Notes: generated by a model not told the origin, from the letters alone. A DNA stretch of 64,000 nucleotides from Crossaster papposus (GCA_037893245.1 JBAIAA010000528.1:248001-312000), one strand, 5' to 3'; shown: positions 1 through 12,224, counted from the first letter of the stretch. Numbers and translations: made by a program.

Positions 1-799
1 CTGTTACAGCACAGGTTTTAAGAACATACAAGATTATAAGGATTAAGATATTTCTCCTCCACATTTTGATACAAATTTTGCATTAATTTGTAGCGAAATC
101 CCATCGTAAACCTCGCAGGAAACGTAAGCATAGGTGAGACTGTACATGTGTGTGTGCCTTCCTACCATCAAACACAAAGGGCAACAAACTCGCAAATTCA
201 CACGAATCATATTTTTACGGCATGCCATTGCATTGTGGTTTTTCAGTTTGCATTTTGGTTTGGAATTTTACAATTTGCAATCTTTGGGCCCGTTTAATAC
301 ACAAGATCACGTAATCCAGCGCCGTGCGAAAACAAACAAAACCACTCATGCACGTCGAATTTGAGCACATGAGAAAAATTACGTCCGCTTCGAATGGACT
401 ATTTTTGAGATACCTCAAAAAGTAAATAAATTGCCTTTTTTTTTTATCGTGGACATGAAAAATGAAGAAACTTGATACAAAAGCTCAATTCATGCCTCAA
501 ATCTTTAAAAAAGACTTAATTTTTCTCTCCGCCTGTCGTGCACGTCAACATCTTAGATTTTTCGAACCCCCCTTATGAGCAGGGTCTGTTAAAACGTGAT
601 CCAGATCAGCTATCAATGCTCCTGATCACCGAATCTGTGAGAAACAAAAAGCCCTTTTTATTTGTATTCTCTGCAGTACAGACAGTTATTCTAGCTTTGC
701 AGTGCTTCAAAATGGTTGCATTTTTACTGCTTCCTAATGGTGGAACTGTGAAGAAAAAAAACTACTTCGTTGCTTTGATAGATATCTCTTGATGGATAT
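1..799. other. No recognisable gene
   Basis: AT-rich sequence with only short open frames and no domain I recognise. An 84-residue frame around 538-792 has no convincing splice or start context. No inverted-repeat element was seen. Confidence 0.5.
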
Positions 800-803
800 T
801 TAA

Positions 804-1035
804 CCAGTTCGCGCCGGATGACGTATATAAACCCAAAGTTTTCCCCAAATTCAAAACGGATGACGCATAAACACGCCAAGTTCAAGTTCGGAAATCTCTG
901 TCAGCAGCGAGCAAGGCCGGAAATGCGTGGGTGTGCTTCCCGGCACTATCGGCCTGAACACGTTCAAATCGAGTTTCGTTAAAAATAATCCGCCCCTCGG
1001 CTCGGTGATGTTAAAATAATCCTGGCGCGAACTGG
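804..1035 (+). mobile_element. TTAA-flanked MITE, family A (copy 1)
   Basis: This is a 232-bp non-autonomous DNA element. Its terminal inverted repeats read CCAGTTCGCGCCGG and the reverse complement, and it is flanked by TTAA at 800-803 and 1036-1039. TTAA duplications are known for piggyBac and Kolobok transposons, so the mobilising transposase is inferred to be of that type. The left end carries TGACGTATATAAA, a CRE half-site touching a TATA-like box. There is no coding capacity. Ten more copies lie in this window. Confidence 0.85.
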
Positions 1036-1039
1036 TTAA

Positions 1040-1977
1040 TAGTAGAAATGTAAATTCTGGAATGGAGGTCATTTCTATGGACCGGTTACTTTTATTGGAC
1101 GAATATCATCATCAAGGCCAAGATTCTCAGTTCTACACCGCCTTAACTATTAATGCCATCCTTGCCCCCAAATTGCCATTTTGTGTCCATGATACATAGC
1201 TGTACAGACAGCATTAATTACCAGTATGTGATAATATGAAGGGTGATTGATTCGTGGCCTAAAGTAGGAGTCATTTTTCAATGTATGAAAACCCTACATT
1301 ATTTATTTTTTCATTTTGCATCTTTAGTATGTTTAAGACTATGTCAGCATGGAAATTTGTTTTGACATTAAAATACATAGTGCACTTTTGTGTAGTCAGT
1401 TGGTCAACAAAAAATGATGTGGTCAACAGGAGTTTTAATAATCAAAACCTCTTACCTTTTCAGAACTGTTTGGTCTTAAAATTATTTTCATCTCGCATCT
1501 GTCCTTGTGTTCATCCGACTTTCTTTTGGAAGATGTTGTTTGTATGCGTGGAATATGTGAGGTTTTTGTTTGAAAATATTTTGAGTTTTGATCATGTGCA
1601 TTCTGGAAAGATCATGCTTTCGTCACAAAGTCCGATTTGATTATTGGAACCCAAAATATATCTGAATAACGATGTGAGGGATTCTGGCAAAATGAGACAG
1701 AACTAAGGCACAGGGCATTGTGGAGAAAAATTAGAAATGGGAGATTTTTTTTGATTTTTTTTCCCCTCAAATTTATTGATATCTTTGGTACGCCTACTAC
1801 TATTTTTTTGTTAAGAAATAGTATGGAAGTAGTAGAATAAAAGTTTTTTTAGGAAAAACAATTGACTTTTGTCCATATCACACATTAAAAAAACTTGAAA
1901 CTTCAAAGGCCTTTTTGTCAATATTTTACTTTTGCGACTTGTTTCTAAATGTGAACTTGAAACCGTAAGCCATAACT
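1040..1977. other. No recognisable gene
   Basis: AT-rich sequence. A 119-residue open frame at 1281-1640 is rich in F, C and S, lacks a known motif, and looks like chance. Confidence 0.45.
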
Positions 1978-2223
1978 TTTTTATTTGTTTATTTCATTTA
2001 ACACCCAACAGCGCTGTAGCGCCAATTACAGGATGAGAGAAGATTATGTGAAGAAATTACAGTTTTAGAGGTGGGAGGAAAACCCTAGAAGAATATCCTG
2101 ACGAAAACCCACGGAATCAGACAGGGACTATAAACCCAATCCACATATTGGCCCAGGCCGGATTCGAACCCGAGTCATAGTAGTGGAAGGCGTGGATAGA
2201 ACTGCTACACCAACCTGACTCCC
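1978..2223 (-). mobile_element. tRNA-derived SINE, family B
   Basis: Read on the minus strand, the element starts near 2223 with a tRNA-like head. The head contains an A-box-like TGGTGTAGCAGTT and a perfect B box, GGTTCGAATCC, near 2165. A body follows and ends in an AT-rich tail around 1980. Pol III promoter boxes of this type define tRNA-derived SINEs. The head does not fold as a complete tRNA gene, so I do not call a tRNA. Confidence 0.75.
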
Positions 2224-2583
2224 CTAGTTGCTTGAATGGTCATGAATGGGTGGATTTGGGAGGTTGTATTACAGTAAATATTGTTTAACTGACCTGTCCG
2301 CAGTTTTACAATCATGGATGCTTAGAAAAGCAAGAAAAAACACGGGGTTCGTTTTTAACAGGCGTCGGGCAGTGGTTCTTATGTTGTTCTTGTTTTTTCG
2401 GGATCGCCGTCCGGGGATCGTGAAATATTTTTCATAAAATTCAATTTTTGTGAACAATAACAGAATATCTAGCACAATCATTTTGCTGGATGCCTACAAT
2501 CGTTATTTACTTTCAAATAAGTAAGATATTTCTTAAAAATTTGGTAGTATTTTTTTTATTACTACAAATGGTGTATTCTACTT
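2224..2583 (-). mobile_element. TTAA MITE family B, end-deleted (copy a)
   Basis: The body matches the family-B copies at 20978-21308 and 59087-59446 in inverted orientation, including the stretch around GACCTGTCCG and TTTTACAATCATGGATGC. The right end keeps a degraded GGTGTATTCTAC terminus followed by TTAA. The left terminus is missing where the element abuts the SINE. Confidence 0.65.
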
Positions 2584-2907
2584 TTAACAGAATATCCGAT
2601 TGAAGTACAACAAACAGCATTGTAAGGAGAGTTTTATCCTCTTTTCTAACACCTGAGAACCAGTATTTTAACCTGCCCAGTCCCGTCTCATTTTGCCAGA
2701 ACCCCTCTCATTTGATGGAATTATCGGATAGCCATTGGGACCCTACAGGAACCATTGGATTGTCACGATCACCTCTTTCATTATACACTGTAACTCATGT
2801 CTTCCACCCATGACTGTTTTATTTTCAGAAGCAAGCGCAAAGATCTAAGTGCTTCCAGTCTTGTCAGCCATGAATATGAATGTGTGTGTAGGTGTGTGCC
2901 TAGAAAA

Positions 2908-3035
2908 AAGACTAGTACTAGAAATAAGACTAGCGCTAGAAATAAGACTAGCGCTAGAAATAAGACTAGTGCTAGAAATAAGACTAGCGCTAGAAATAAG
3001 ACTAGCTCTAGAAATAAGACTAGCACTCAAAACAG
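2908..3035. repeat. 18-bp palindromic tandem repeat
   Basis: About seven tandem units of 18 bp follow the consensus AGACTAGCGCTAGAAATA. Each unit carries the self-complementary core CTAGCGCTAG or a variant. The period is a multiple of three and the unit has no stop in several frames, so both strands show spurious repetitive open frames. Confidence 0.9.
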
Positions 3036-3311
3036 ACTTGTACTAGGGTTTCCACTGCTTTCAGAAATCACCGGAAGTTTTCACTTTTGATAAAGCGGAA
3101 GTTGTAACGGATCAGCAACAAAAAGCCTAAAGGAAAATCTGGGAATGTCGATTTTTTCTCTGAAATGTCAGTGGATAACCTTGATGGGCTTCTCAATTCT
3201 GCACAAAATAATGCGCCGTATTCCTGGTCGCACGAGGGCGCTGTAAGACATCATTTTCTGGGTACCCAACACAGGCAAAATCGTGTTTATTGAAGTAGTT
3301 TTGTAACGTAA

Positions 3312-3682
3312 AGGTAGGATACAACATTCAGTAACTACTGAAATTATTATGAATTGGTGGATTTAGGGGGTTGGATTTTATAGTAAATATCGTTTTACTG
3401 ACCTGTCCGAAGTTTTACAATCATGGATGCCGAGAAAAGCCAGAAAAAGGGCATTGGTTTTCCACCAGCGTTGGGCAGTTGTTTTTATGTTGTTAATTTT
3501 TTTGCGATCGGCGTCCGTCGATCGTGATTTCTTTTTTTTAAATTATATTTTTCAGAACAATTAGAGGATATCTAGCGCAATCATTTTGCTGGATGCCTAC
3601 AATCAATATTTACTTTCAGTTAGACATTCTTAATAATTCGGTAGTACAAATTTTCGATATTTGCAAATGGTGTATCCTACCT
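3312..3682 (-). mobile_element. TTAA MITE family B (copy b)
   Basis: A 371-bp element with ends AGGTAGGATACA and TGTATCCTACCT and TTAA at 3683-3686. The left flank is GTAA, one base off. The inner part contains the family's GATCG/CGATC hairpin near 3507-3522. Confidence 0.75.
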
Positions 3683-3686
3683 TTAA

Positions 3687-4444
3687 CTTTTATCAAAAAA
3701 TGGAATGTTAGAAAATGTTAATGCTGAACTGTAAGGAAATGTAAACTGACGTGAATTATCTTCTATTCACTTTTGATTATACACCAGAAATGCCGTGGGC
3801 ACAGTGCTCTCAATGTTCAAGAATACGGCCTATTTAATGTTCATGAATAGCTCTAGATGCATGCTGTGTTCTGGCCTCACCAACTTTTATGTTAACCTAG
3901 TCGGCATTTTCTTTCTCCAATCGATCACAGCTCCATTCTTTTCAATCTCACTAATCGTTCACATATTGCATTTTGTCATAGACCACGTTATTGGATTTAT
4001 CATTCAATTCATGCGATTTTTACTCCATTGGGACAGTGGTTCAGTTACTCGTTAATATTTTTTGATCTGGAAATATAATCGGTGCAGGACGTTTTCATAA
4101 TATGTAACAATCTAACAAAATAAACTTGTATCTACAAAAGTATCGAGACACTTAAAAATGAGCCCAAAAGGGTATGGATTAATCAAAGCAAATAACCCAG
4201 TGCATAATTTTGTTCTGCGTATTTTGATACCAAATTAATTGGTAAATAACATTTACTACTAATACTGCTACTAGCAGTTTAGTTACTCTACTCCTGATAT
4301 CTTCTCCCTTAAAGATTGACAAACTTTTCTGTCCTCTTGTTAACATGTTTTGTTATTACTGTTTTCTTTTTTAACAAGAGTTTATCAACTGGTTCTTCAT
4401 CTTTAAGATCATCGTTTCCTCTATTCTCGTTGAATGATTAAAGG
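3687..4444. other. No recognisable gene
   Basis: AT-rich sequence. A hydrophobic 86-residue open frame at 3795-4055 has no known motif and no conserved context, so I do not call it a gene. Confidence 0.4.
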
Positions 4445-4446
4445 CT

Positions 4447-5723
4447 AGGTCACAATTTTTACAATTTTACAATTACAAATGTCACAATTTTAACGGCGAT
4501 AGCCCACGATTCACAAAATCCAGTTGATTCAGTCGTAGCAGCATCTTGGTGACTCCTGATGAATATTGACTGGTCGGCAAACTGCCCTGACAGTGTTAAC
4601 TGTTCAAAACTGTCGTGGCAGTGCTACAATTATTTTTTCTCAAACCGTAGGACAATCTTAGTGTGAACGTAACTCAATCGCGCACAGTCGTAGAGCGTCA
4701 TCTTAGGCATTTCTAGCCTTCTGTGGCCAATTGTGGTCTATTTTTTAGGAAGAATCACCACGAATATCAACGACTGTTCTACAGTGTTCTACGCATATGT
4801 GACCTGTCGCCACAAAATAAGAGTAAAGTCGCACATTGTGATTTGGAGATATGGCCATCCAAAGTCAAAATATGAAGCGGTGGTCAATTTTGAGATTTTG
4901 CATAATTCGGAAAGCCTAAGTCCTCCTCTACATATTCCTATTTTTGGGGTGCAATCAGATGATCGAAAACATCTTAAATTACGTGATTTTGAGTAGTGTT
5001 TGCGTAGTTAGTGTTTGGATTAAAGTCCATCAGTGGTCTAATTAACACGGTAATTAAATATGCAAAATAAGTCTTTGTAACTGTCCCACGTTTTCGAAAT
5101 TTTGATATTATGTTGATTATACAATAGTTTGTATGTGTTGGAAGTTTCAAGAAGAAATAAGGATAAGAACATAGCCGTTGCTATGCTCAACCGAACCTTG
5201 CTTGTCCTGTTTGGCAATCTTTTGTGTGTTTTGTTTAGTATGTTTATAAGTAAGTTTTCTCACAAACACGTTTTGTGAAACCCGTGACGTTCTAGATCGC
5301 TGTAAAATGTATTTATCGCAAAACCCCCAAGTGTTAGGAACCATTGGAAAGCTCTTTTTCTCAAGAATTTGAAAAGACCAATATCTCAATTTTAAATTTT
5401 TCCGACTTTACTCTTATATTGTGGTGACAGGTCACATATTCTAAACTCAGCACAATCGTCTGTAATAATAAGCTGTAATCATAGAGTAGTCCTGACTACC
5501 GGTAGTTCTGATAGAACTGTACATTTTAAATAGACCGTACAATGTAGCAGGTTGTGATGAAACTGCTTTAAAATCATACAGACGTCGTCGGTATTCGTAT
5601 AGAGGTCGTCCATAGAAGGATCGCAAGTATTCGCAGAAGGCTGCAATCGGGACACTTTTCTCCCGATACACCTCGATTACAACTGCTACGACTAATCGGG
5701 GCTGTCGTAAAAACATTGTGACC
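4447..5723. mobile_element. TA-flanked MITE hosting a nested MITE
   Basis: The ends GGTCACAATTTTTAC and GTAAAAACATTGTGACC are inverted repeats flanked by TA at 4445-4446 and 5724-5725, as in Tc1/mariner-type insertions. The element is interrupted by a second TA-flanked MITE at 4798-5436. No transposase frame is present. Confidence 0.6.
4798..5436. mobile_element. Mariner-type MITE (TA target), nested
   Basis: A 639-bp element with long inverted ends beginning TGTGACCTGTCGCCACAA on the left, and the near reverse complement ending CAGGTCACA on the right. It is flanked by TA at 4796-4797 and 5437-5438. A related element is at 12225-12632. Confidence 0.75.
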
Positions 5724-5725
5724 TA

Positions 5726-6394
5726 GGCTTATATAAAACACTGCACTCAAAATCTGTGACTTAGAACTGACAACGATCAACTCCTGTTTGTTTTTATCGA
5801 AAGACTGGAATTTGGTGGACTAACTGCACTTAAAGGGTTCTTCTTCGAGTTTGACATCTTTAGAAAAAAATGGCAAATTAGCACTGCACTGCCTGCTCAT
5901 TTTGTTCCATTGTTTTGAGAGCAGCTAACTTTTACTAAATTACTCATTTGTTTGGTTTTTTTGTAGCCGCATCCGTTGTGAATTCCAGTTTTATTTTGTT
6001 TTTTTCCCCCCACCAGTTTGGCAGTCTGTTGTTTTGTGGTAATTTTTTTCTGCTGTTGACAGTAGCACGGCTTCTGTGAGAAACAAAAGTCATCAGAGCT
6101 GCAACCAATTAAGCCAATAAGTGTGTTTGCAATTTATTTAATTATTGTTTTCATACGCAATCATTGCCTTCTTGTTATATGCATGTAGTTCTGTACTTGT
6201 TCTTTCTGTGTCTTCAGAACACAAAATTTCTTAATATTTCTCCCGTTTTGGTTTTGCATTTTTTAATTTTTTTTTTACTTACTGTGTACAAAAGTATAAA
6301 AAATATTATCTATTTCTCTCTTTTTCCTGGCCTAATTTCCTCCGTTTCTCATTTTTGTGTGTCCATTGGTAGTTTTTTTACACGCCTGTTCTCC
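5726..6394. other. Intronic or intergenic AT-rich DNA
   Basis: No domain or element was recognised. If the WH2 exon at 6682 belongs to a spliced gene, this stretch would be intron, but I could not identify the upstream exons. Confidence 0.35.
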
Positions 6395-6470
6395 TCGCCC
6401 CCCACCCCCCGCCCGACCCCCGACCCCCGCCCCCCAACCCCCACCCCCCGCCCAACCCCCGCCCCCAACA
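6395..6470. repeat. C-rich low-complexity tract
   Basis: Runs of five or six C separated by single G, A or GA steps cover about 75 bp. The minus strand is correspondingly G-run rich and could form a G-quadruplex. The proline-rich open frames here are composition artefacts. Confidence 0.8.
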
Positions 6471-6681
6471 ATCCTTTTATTCTATTTTCATTTTATTGAG
6501 AAGTGCCATTTTTTGTCTATTTTCTGTATAGAGCTTTTTTGGTTGTTTTGTAACATCATTTCCGCAGTAAAAGGCAAAACCGAAGTATATTAAACATTTA
6601 CATTTCAAGCATAACATTTCATCAAAGCATTCAAATTAATAACCGTGTTGTTTTTGTTTTTTTGTTTTTTACTTTTGGCAG

Positions 6682-6884
6682 TTCCCCCACCTCCCCAGTC
6701 TCCACCCCCTCCGGTAGTCCCCTCTGTCCCAGGCGCCCCGCCCCCACCCCCACCCTCCTCCTCAGCCCTAGCCTCCCCATCTCCCTCGAGAGAAAGAGGG
6801 GCCTTGCTAAGCTCTATTCAAGGCTTTTCAAAAGGCGGTCTCAAGAAGGCGGTCACCAAGGATTGCAGCGAGGCAAAGCTGTAA
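6682..6884 (+). CDS. Terminal exon of a WH2-domain actin regulator
   Basis: A pyrimidine-rich acceptor ending GGCAG at 6677-6681 precedes an open exon that stops at TAA 6882-6884. The peptide is polyproline (PPPPQSPPPP, then PGAPPPPPP) followed by RGALLSSIQGFSKGGLKK and AVTKD. WH2 motifs, as in WASP, WIP and the C-terminus of MTSS1/I-BAR proteins, pair a short amphipathic helix with an LKK(T/V) element and bind G-actin. The layout of polyproline for profilin/SH3 binding followed by WH2 fits an actin nucleation or bundling factor. The match to a particular family is not decisive. Upstream exons were not found in the window, so the gene is partial. The incoming phase is 1. Confidence 0.55.
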
Positions 6885-7028
6885 TGAGCGCGACGTCAGC
6901 GAGGGAGGAATTCCTGCCAAACCTCCACTCCTTAGCGCTTTGACTACAACATGAAGATGCAAGTTTTTAAAAAAAATTTCCCCCAGAATTTATAAACTCT
7001 AACCGCTCTATATCCATCAAAATCCATA

Positions 7029-7185
7029 TGTGACCCATCACGAGTAAATGAGACACTTTGCGGCAAAAATAAAAATTGAGATTTTGATTTCATCATTCAA
7101 AGCTTGTTTAGCTTTAAATGATGAAATCAAAATCTCAATTTTCATTTTTGCCGCAAAGTGTCTCATTTACTCGTGCTGGGTCACA
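7029..7185. mobile_element. Near-perfect palindromic MITE (TA target)
   Basis: A 157-bp hairpin element starting TGTGACCCATCACGAG and ending with the near complement CTCGTGCTGGGTCACA. Its long arms pair almost completely around a short loop near 7107. It is flanked by TA on both sides, as expected of mariner-type MITEs. Confidence 0.8.
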
Positions 7186-7466
7186 TATAGGCCGTTTTAA
7201 AAATCCATTTCTTAGCACAAAAATTTGAAGAGCAACTTTACGGTATTTTAATCCTTCACTACTTGGATTTCTTTTCTATAAACTATACTGAATCTGCCAA
7301 AATCTTCCATTTTTGTCCAAAATCCCCCAAAATTTGGCAATAAATTGGGAGCATGATTGTTGATTGTACATTAAATCAACTCGACATTCAATTTGTAAAA
7401 TTTTACAAATTCTGAACACAAAGTTTTGCGTTTTTGGGGAGACTCGCTGTATTTCAAAATATAATA

Positions 7467-7695
7467 TGACACGATCAAGTGGAATGAGTCGGATGTCGGG
7501 GAATCCCAAACATGTTTTAATCAGAACTGTGTTCTTCGTTGGTATTTAAACAAATTTACATAACTCGACAACAAAACATCGTATCAACATGGGGTTTTCA
7601 GTTTTTTTAAAACATACAGATGCCCTCTTTTAAACTACAAACTCATTTTTTTGACCGTGGCCGACATCCGACTCATTCCGCTTGATCATGTCACA
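7467..7695. mobile_element. Foldback MITE with 30-bp arms
   Basis: Inverted ends include AGTGGAATGAGTCGGATGTC on the left (near 7478) and GACATCCGACTCATTCCGCT on the right (near 7664), closing with GTCACATA. TA sits at both borders. No coding content. Confidence 0.65.
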
Positions 7696-7697
7696 TA

Positions 7698-9390
7698 TTT
7701 GCTGCTCAAAAATAATAATTGTGTAAATCTTTTTTGTGTGCAAATGAATGTCATTTTTCCAGAGGGTTGCTGACATTCGTTAAACAAACAAAAAATAAAA
7801 AAATACGTTCGTTCAGTAATGAAACACAAATTGAAAGAGTTTGAGTTTCCAGATATGTATGGGAAAAACCCCAATAATAAATTCCCTTCCCCCCCCCCCC
7901 CCCCCCAAAAAAAACCTCATTTCATCAAAAGTCTTATATATTTGTTTCCCTTTACATGAAGATCTTGTTAGTAAAGTAATTTAGAGTGCCTTGTTTATTA
8001 ACTTTCGTCTGGAATAGAGTACGCACATCACAATATAAAAAGCTTTCATTTTTGTAAATAATTAAAACTAAAAAAATTACAAAAAATAACCAGATTGGGG
8101 GATATGTTGAAATTGATTTAAAATAATGGGTGACATATCTGCCTTAAGGGGGCTATGTTTATCAGTGTAAATGTATTAAATTATAAATATAATTGTTTCC
8201 CAAATAATTTGTTGTTAAAGGTGTCATTTATAGTAGTAATGTATGGTGGCCCAGAAAGGACAGAACAGGTGAGATTGTTTTTGCATTGTGATGCCATTAT
8301 GGGAAAATGTTATTTTTTAAGTTTTTGGTTTTTTTTGGGTTTGACAATATCCAAAAATCTTGGGTCAAGCACAGAGATTTTAAACAACCCTGTTCACACT
8401 ATTAACGAGCAACATTTCCATAGCATAGTGCAGCGGGGAACAACTATCGACACAAAAAAGGTCAGACAACAAAACTTTGCCATGCAAACTGGCATATGTT
8501 TTGTTCACGTTAATGTGTAATTTTGTCACTTTTGTCACCATAATTGTACGATAAGAACGGCCGTTAAGTAAGTTATTCTAAACTTTGCAATAACTATTAC
8601 GGTGCAAATAAACGGAAATTTCATGTTGAAATATCGTTTTGCCTGTAGTGAACAATCGGAACTTGCTCTTTAATTTAGCGAATACCGCCCAAGGTATTAA
8701 CAAGATGTCAGCGCCCAGGGGCACATAACATGGATATGGATAGTGTGAACGTTCGACATTGTGCACATGGCTGTACGTTTGTGTGGACTCGCGAATGAAA
8801 GTGTAAACATTAGTTCTCTCCAATCCGTGTTAGATCTCCAAATACAAATCTACACAAGTGGGTTGCATGACAGTGTAAAAATCAATTATGCTGAGTCAGT
8901 AAGAACTCAACACGTTACTATTGACATTGCCTGTAATGTCCTATCAAGGCCACCTTAGGTTTTCCATAAACATTTGACATTTCATATAAAATTTAAAGTT
9001 GGTGGAAATTGTACAGAAATTTTATGTAAATAGTATTTTTTATGATCTGGATTTTGGGTGTTTTTTTTACAAAAGAAGATGAGATATGAAATATTTTAAT
9101 GAAATAAGAGACATAAAAATTATATAAATGTACAAAAGAGGAGCTTAATAAATTTCTATTCAAAATTCATTCCTGTTATCTTATATGCACATCCTATGCT
9201 TGAAAATAAGAACATTATTTCTTTAAGCTTTTTCATGTGCTGTGCAGACTATTTACGTTTTTTAAGATTTCTTACAGATCATAACTTTTTGAGATTTTTT
9301 TTCCCAAGTACATTTTTTTCAAGAATGACTTATATAGAGGAAAAATCACTCAAGATGTTAAAGTGTCCAAAGATTTTCATTTTATCAGTT
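7698..9390. other. No recognisable gene; poly-C tract at 7889-7907
   Basis: AT-rich DNA with a 19-base C run at 7889-7907. Open frames of 60-120 residues are present but carry no motif and no splice support. Confidence 0.4.
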
Positions 9391-9394
9391 TTAA

Positions 9395-9628
9395 CCAGTT
9401 CACGCCAGGATTATTTTTACATCGCCGAGCCGACGGGCGGGATTAGTTTTAACGAAACTCGATCCAAAGCGGGTTCAGGCTGATAGTGCCGGGAAGCACA
9501 CCCACGCATTTCGCGCCTTGCGCGCTGCTGACATACATTTCCGAACTTGAACTTGGCTAATTTATGCGTCATCCATTTTGAATTTGGGGAAATTTTTGCG
9601 TTTATATACATCATCCGCCACGAACTGG
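9395..9628 (-). mobile_element. TTAA MITE family A (copy 2)
   Basis: TTAA at 9391-9394 and 9629-9632. The ends match the family-A inverted repeats with a few changes. Orientation is opposite to copy 1. Confidence 0.8.
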
Positions 9629-9849
9629 TTAATAAAACAAAAATTGGCACTCAAATCTGCACCTTTTGCTAATAATTTTTCCATCTTCTGTGAAACTGTT
9701 AGATGTATTTACTTTTTGTATAACTTTATAATTTTATAACTTGGGTAATTTTATAACTTGGATATTCCCATTTCTCCAAGATTGACAACAGAGCAGAATT
9801 TGGTTGCACACATTATGGGTTGGTTTCATTTGAGGAGGTTGGAAACATA

Positions 9850-9986
9850 GGCCATGTTCGAATTGCTGACTTGGGCTGTGACTTTGGCCGTTGCTATGCT
9901 GTTGCTGAGGGCGGACAATGACTGCCCATAGCAACACCATAGTAACGGTCAAAGCCACAGCCAAAGCCATCAATTCGGACACGGCC
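9850..9986. mobile_element. Small inverted-repeat element
   Basis: The end GGCCATGTTCGAATTG is mirrored by CAATTCGGACACGGCC. Inner arms also pair (GGCTGTGACTTTGGCC with its near complement). Family and target duplication are unclear. Confidence 0.6.
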
Positions 9987-10373
9987 ATACGTTGGTGTTT
10001 TTTTATTCATGCCAATTCGTAAAGGGATAAGTTTAACTTTTTCAACCATCCAAAAAGTGACCAACCAAATTATTGTTCAAAAGCTTACTTGATGTCAAGA
10101 TATTAATGATTCTCAACTACCTTTGAAATTATTTCTTCTGGCAAGCTGTCATTTTAAAGAAAATAATTTAAGAACTAAAAAAATGCATCTCGGAGATGCA
10201 CTTTTGGAAATTTCTATTAATAGTTGGTTCAAAATCGAAATCTTTGAATAATATTTTCTCAGAACTTAAACCTTGTCGGGTTAGTTGTCAAGCATCATTC
10301 TTTTTATTTTGAGAACTTTTGCTGTTTTATTGATAAAAATGCACAACTGGCAAATGACAAACTATAACTTTAA

Positions 10374-10590
10374 CCAGTTCGCGCCGGAGGACGTATATAC
10401 GCACAGTTTTCCCCAGATTCAAAATGAATGTCGCATAAACACGTCACGAGCAAGGCCGGAAATGTCAGCGAGCAAGGCCGGAAATGCCTGGGTGTGCTTC
10501 CCGGTACCATCGGCCTGAACCCGCCTCGAATTGGATTTTGGTAAAAATAATCCTGCTAGGTGATGTTAAAATAGTCCCTGCGCGAACTGG
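10374..10590 (+). mobile_element. TTAA MITE family A (copy 3)
   Basis: TTAA at 10370-10373 and 10591-10594. Internally it carries a short duplicated GCAAGGCCGGAAATG segment and a small deletion relative to copy 1. Confidence 0.8.
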
Positions 10591-10964
10591 TTAAGTGTCA
10601 AAAAACCACTCTTGTAATTTAGTTGGCAAGCTAATGCAGTTAATTGGTTTATGACCCACAAGTCCTTTGTTGGATCACAGAAGTGCAGAAATACAGAAAT
10701 GCAGAAATCTTATCATTTGTTTTATGTGTTCAGTAAAAACTTGTAAGTATAGAGGCCCAACTCTTTTACATTAAAGTTATTACACATTTCCTTTTTTGTT
10801 GTCAGAAACAACCAATTATTATCAATTTCTGAGCTTGTAAAATCTAAATCTCTACAAATTCTAGCATTATTTTTCACACAGATCTATGATTAAAGGAAAA
10901 GACATTCTTTAATTGCCAATAAATAGTGAGTTTTGTGCGTTCTTTTTTTGGCCGTTTGTATTAA

Positions 10965-11275
10965 AGGTAGGATACACCATTTGCAGATATCGAGAGAAAA
11001 AAATTACTACCCAATTAATGAGAAATGTCTAACTTATTTGAAAGTAAATAATGATTGTAGGCAACCAGCCAAATGATTGCGCTCAATATCTTGTAGTTGT
11101 ATTGAAAAATTAAAATGTATTAAAAAAAAATAACTATCAACGGACAGCGATCGTGAAAAAAGACAAGAAACTGCCAGACTCTCGACATCCATGATTGTAA
11201 AACTTTGGACAGGTCAGTTATTTACTATAAAATACAACCCCCCAATTTATAATAATTCAAGCAATTACCAATAAA
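10965..11275 (+). mobile_element. TTAA MITE family B, right end missing (copy c)
   Basis: The left end AGGTAGGATACACC follows TTAA at 10961-10964. The body matches the family through CAATTACCAATA, and the terminal 15 bp are lost. Confidence 0.7.
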
Positions 11276-12222
11276 CTCATTGAATGATGCTACAGGGAGC
11301 ACTAAAAGAACTCCAGAACTGTGGCCTCTCCAATGGTGAAAGCGATGTACTTGTGGGGCAGACGGGGAAAATATTTGGGGTAATTGTGCCTTTGATGATA
11401 CAAATTATGGGCCATAACAAATTTGTCTTTATAGGTAGAATATCAATGAAAATTTCGAAAATGTTATTCTCCCTATAATTTTTTCAAAAAGACAAATGTG
11501 CGATAGGAATTTTTTGCAAAATGTTCATCCTTGTATCATCAAAGGCACATTCCCATTTGCTGCACTATAAATGTTACTCAGTTTATATGCAGTTGATGGT
11601 TCGAGTTCGATTAGGTTTAATTAATGCAAGAGAATTACATGAGACAGTTGCCAACACATCAACTAAGCACTCTGACACTTTATTTAAACTTCAATAAGGT
11701 CAAACGCATGCATTTGGTATTGATGGGATGGAAGTCAATACTTATTCAAACTTTGTACTATATACAACATAGTGTAATATGAATCAACTATTAATTAATA
11801 GTGATCTTTAATTACTGTCAAAAACAAATAAAGATCTATTTTATATATTTTAATTTATACGTAATTTAACTAAGGGCTCACTCACTTGGAAATACGTGCA
11901 CATAAACATAACACCTTCTATGTGAAACTCAATTACGCCAAGTTAAACAATAAACCAGTTTCTAAAATCCGCCTGCTTCATTCACCATAGGATATTTTAG
12001 TTGTATTTCCTATGTTCTCCCAGCGATATTTGTAGCTATGTATCCAAATTAAGAATCTGTTTTAAAGTCTTGCGGCTCATTTATCAAATGAGTCAAGAAA
12101 ATGGAAAATCTGCTATCTTGAAAATGAAATTGGCACCTCCTATTTTTCAAATGCCCAGACAAAAAGTCGCCAGAGCTACTTTTGAGTAGAAATCAGTGGA
12201 AACAGTCAACCCTTTCACTGTA
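11276..12222. other. No recognisable gene
   Basis: AT-rich sequence with short open frames only. Inverted copies of a phrase on both sides (TTTGATGATACAA at 11391, TTGTATCATCAAA at 11530) suggest a small degenerate foldback around 11340-11560. Confidence 0.4.
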
Positions 12223-12224
12223 TA

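Noticed and set aside
2155-2175. Perfect B box suggesting a tRNA gene
   Set aside because: The surrounding sequence cannot form a full cloverleaf and the unit continues into a SINE body. The same applies at 13085, 15000 and 24570.
3795-4055. Hydrophobic 86-codon frame as a small membrane protein
   Set aside because: No homology recognised, no conserved context, and AT-rich DNA often yields such frames.
6164-6593. Proline-rich frames over the C-rich tract
   Set aside because: Low-complexity composition; no splice or domain support.
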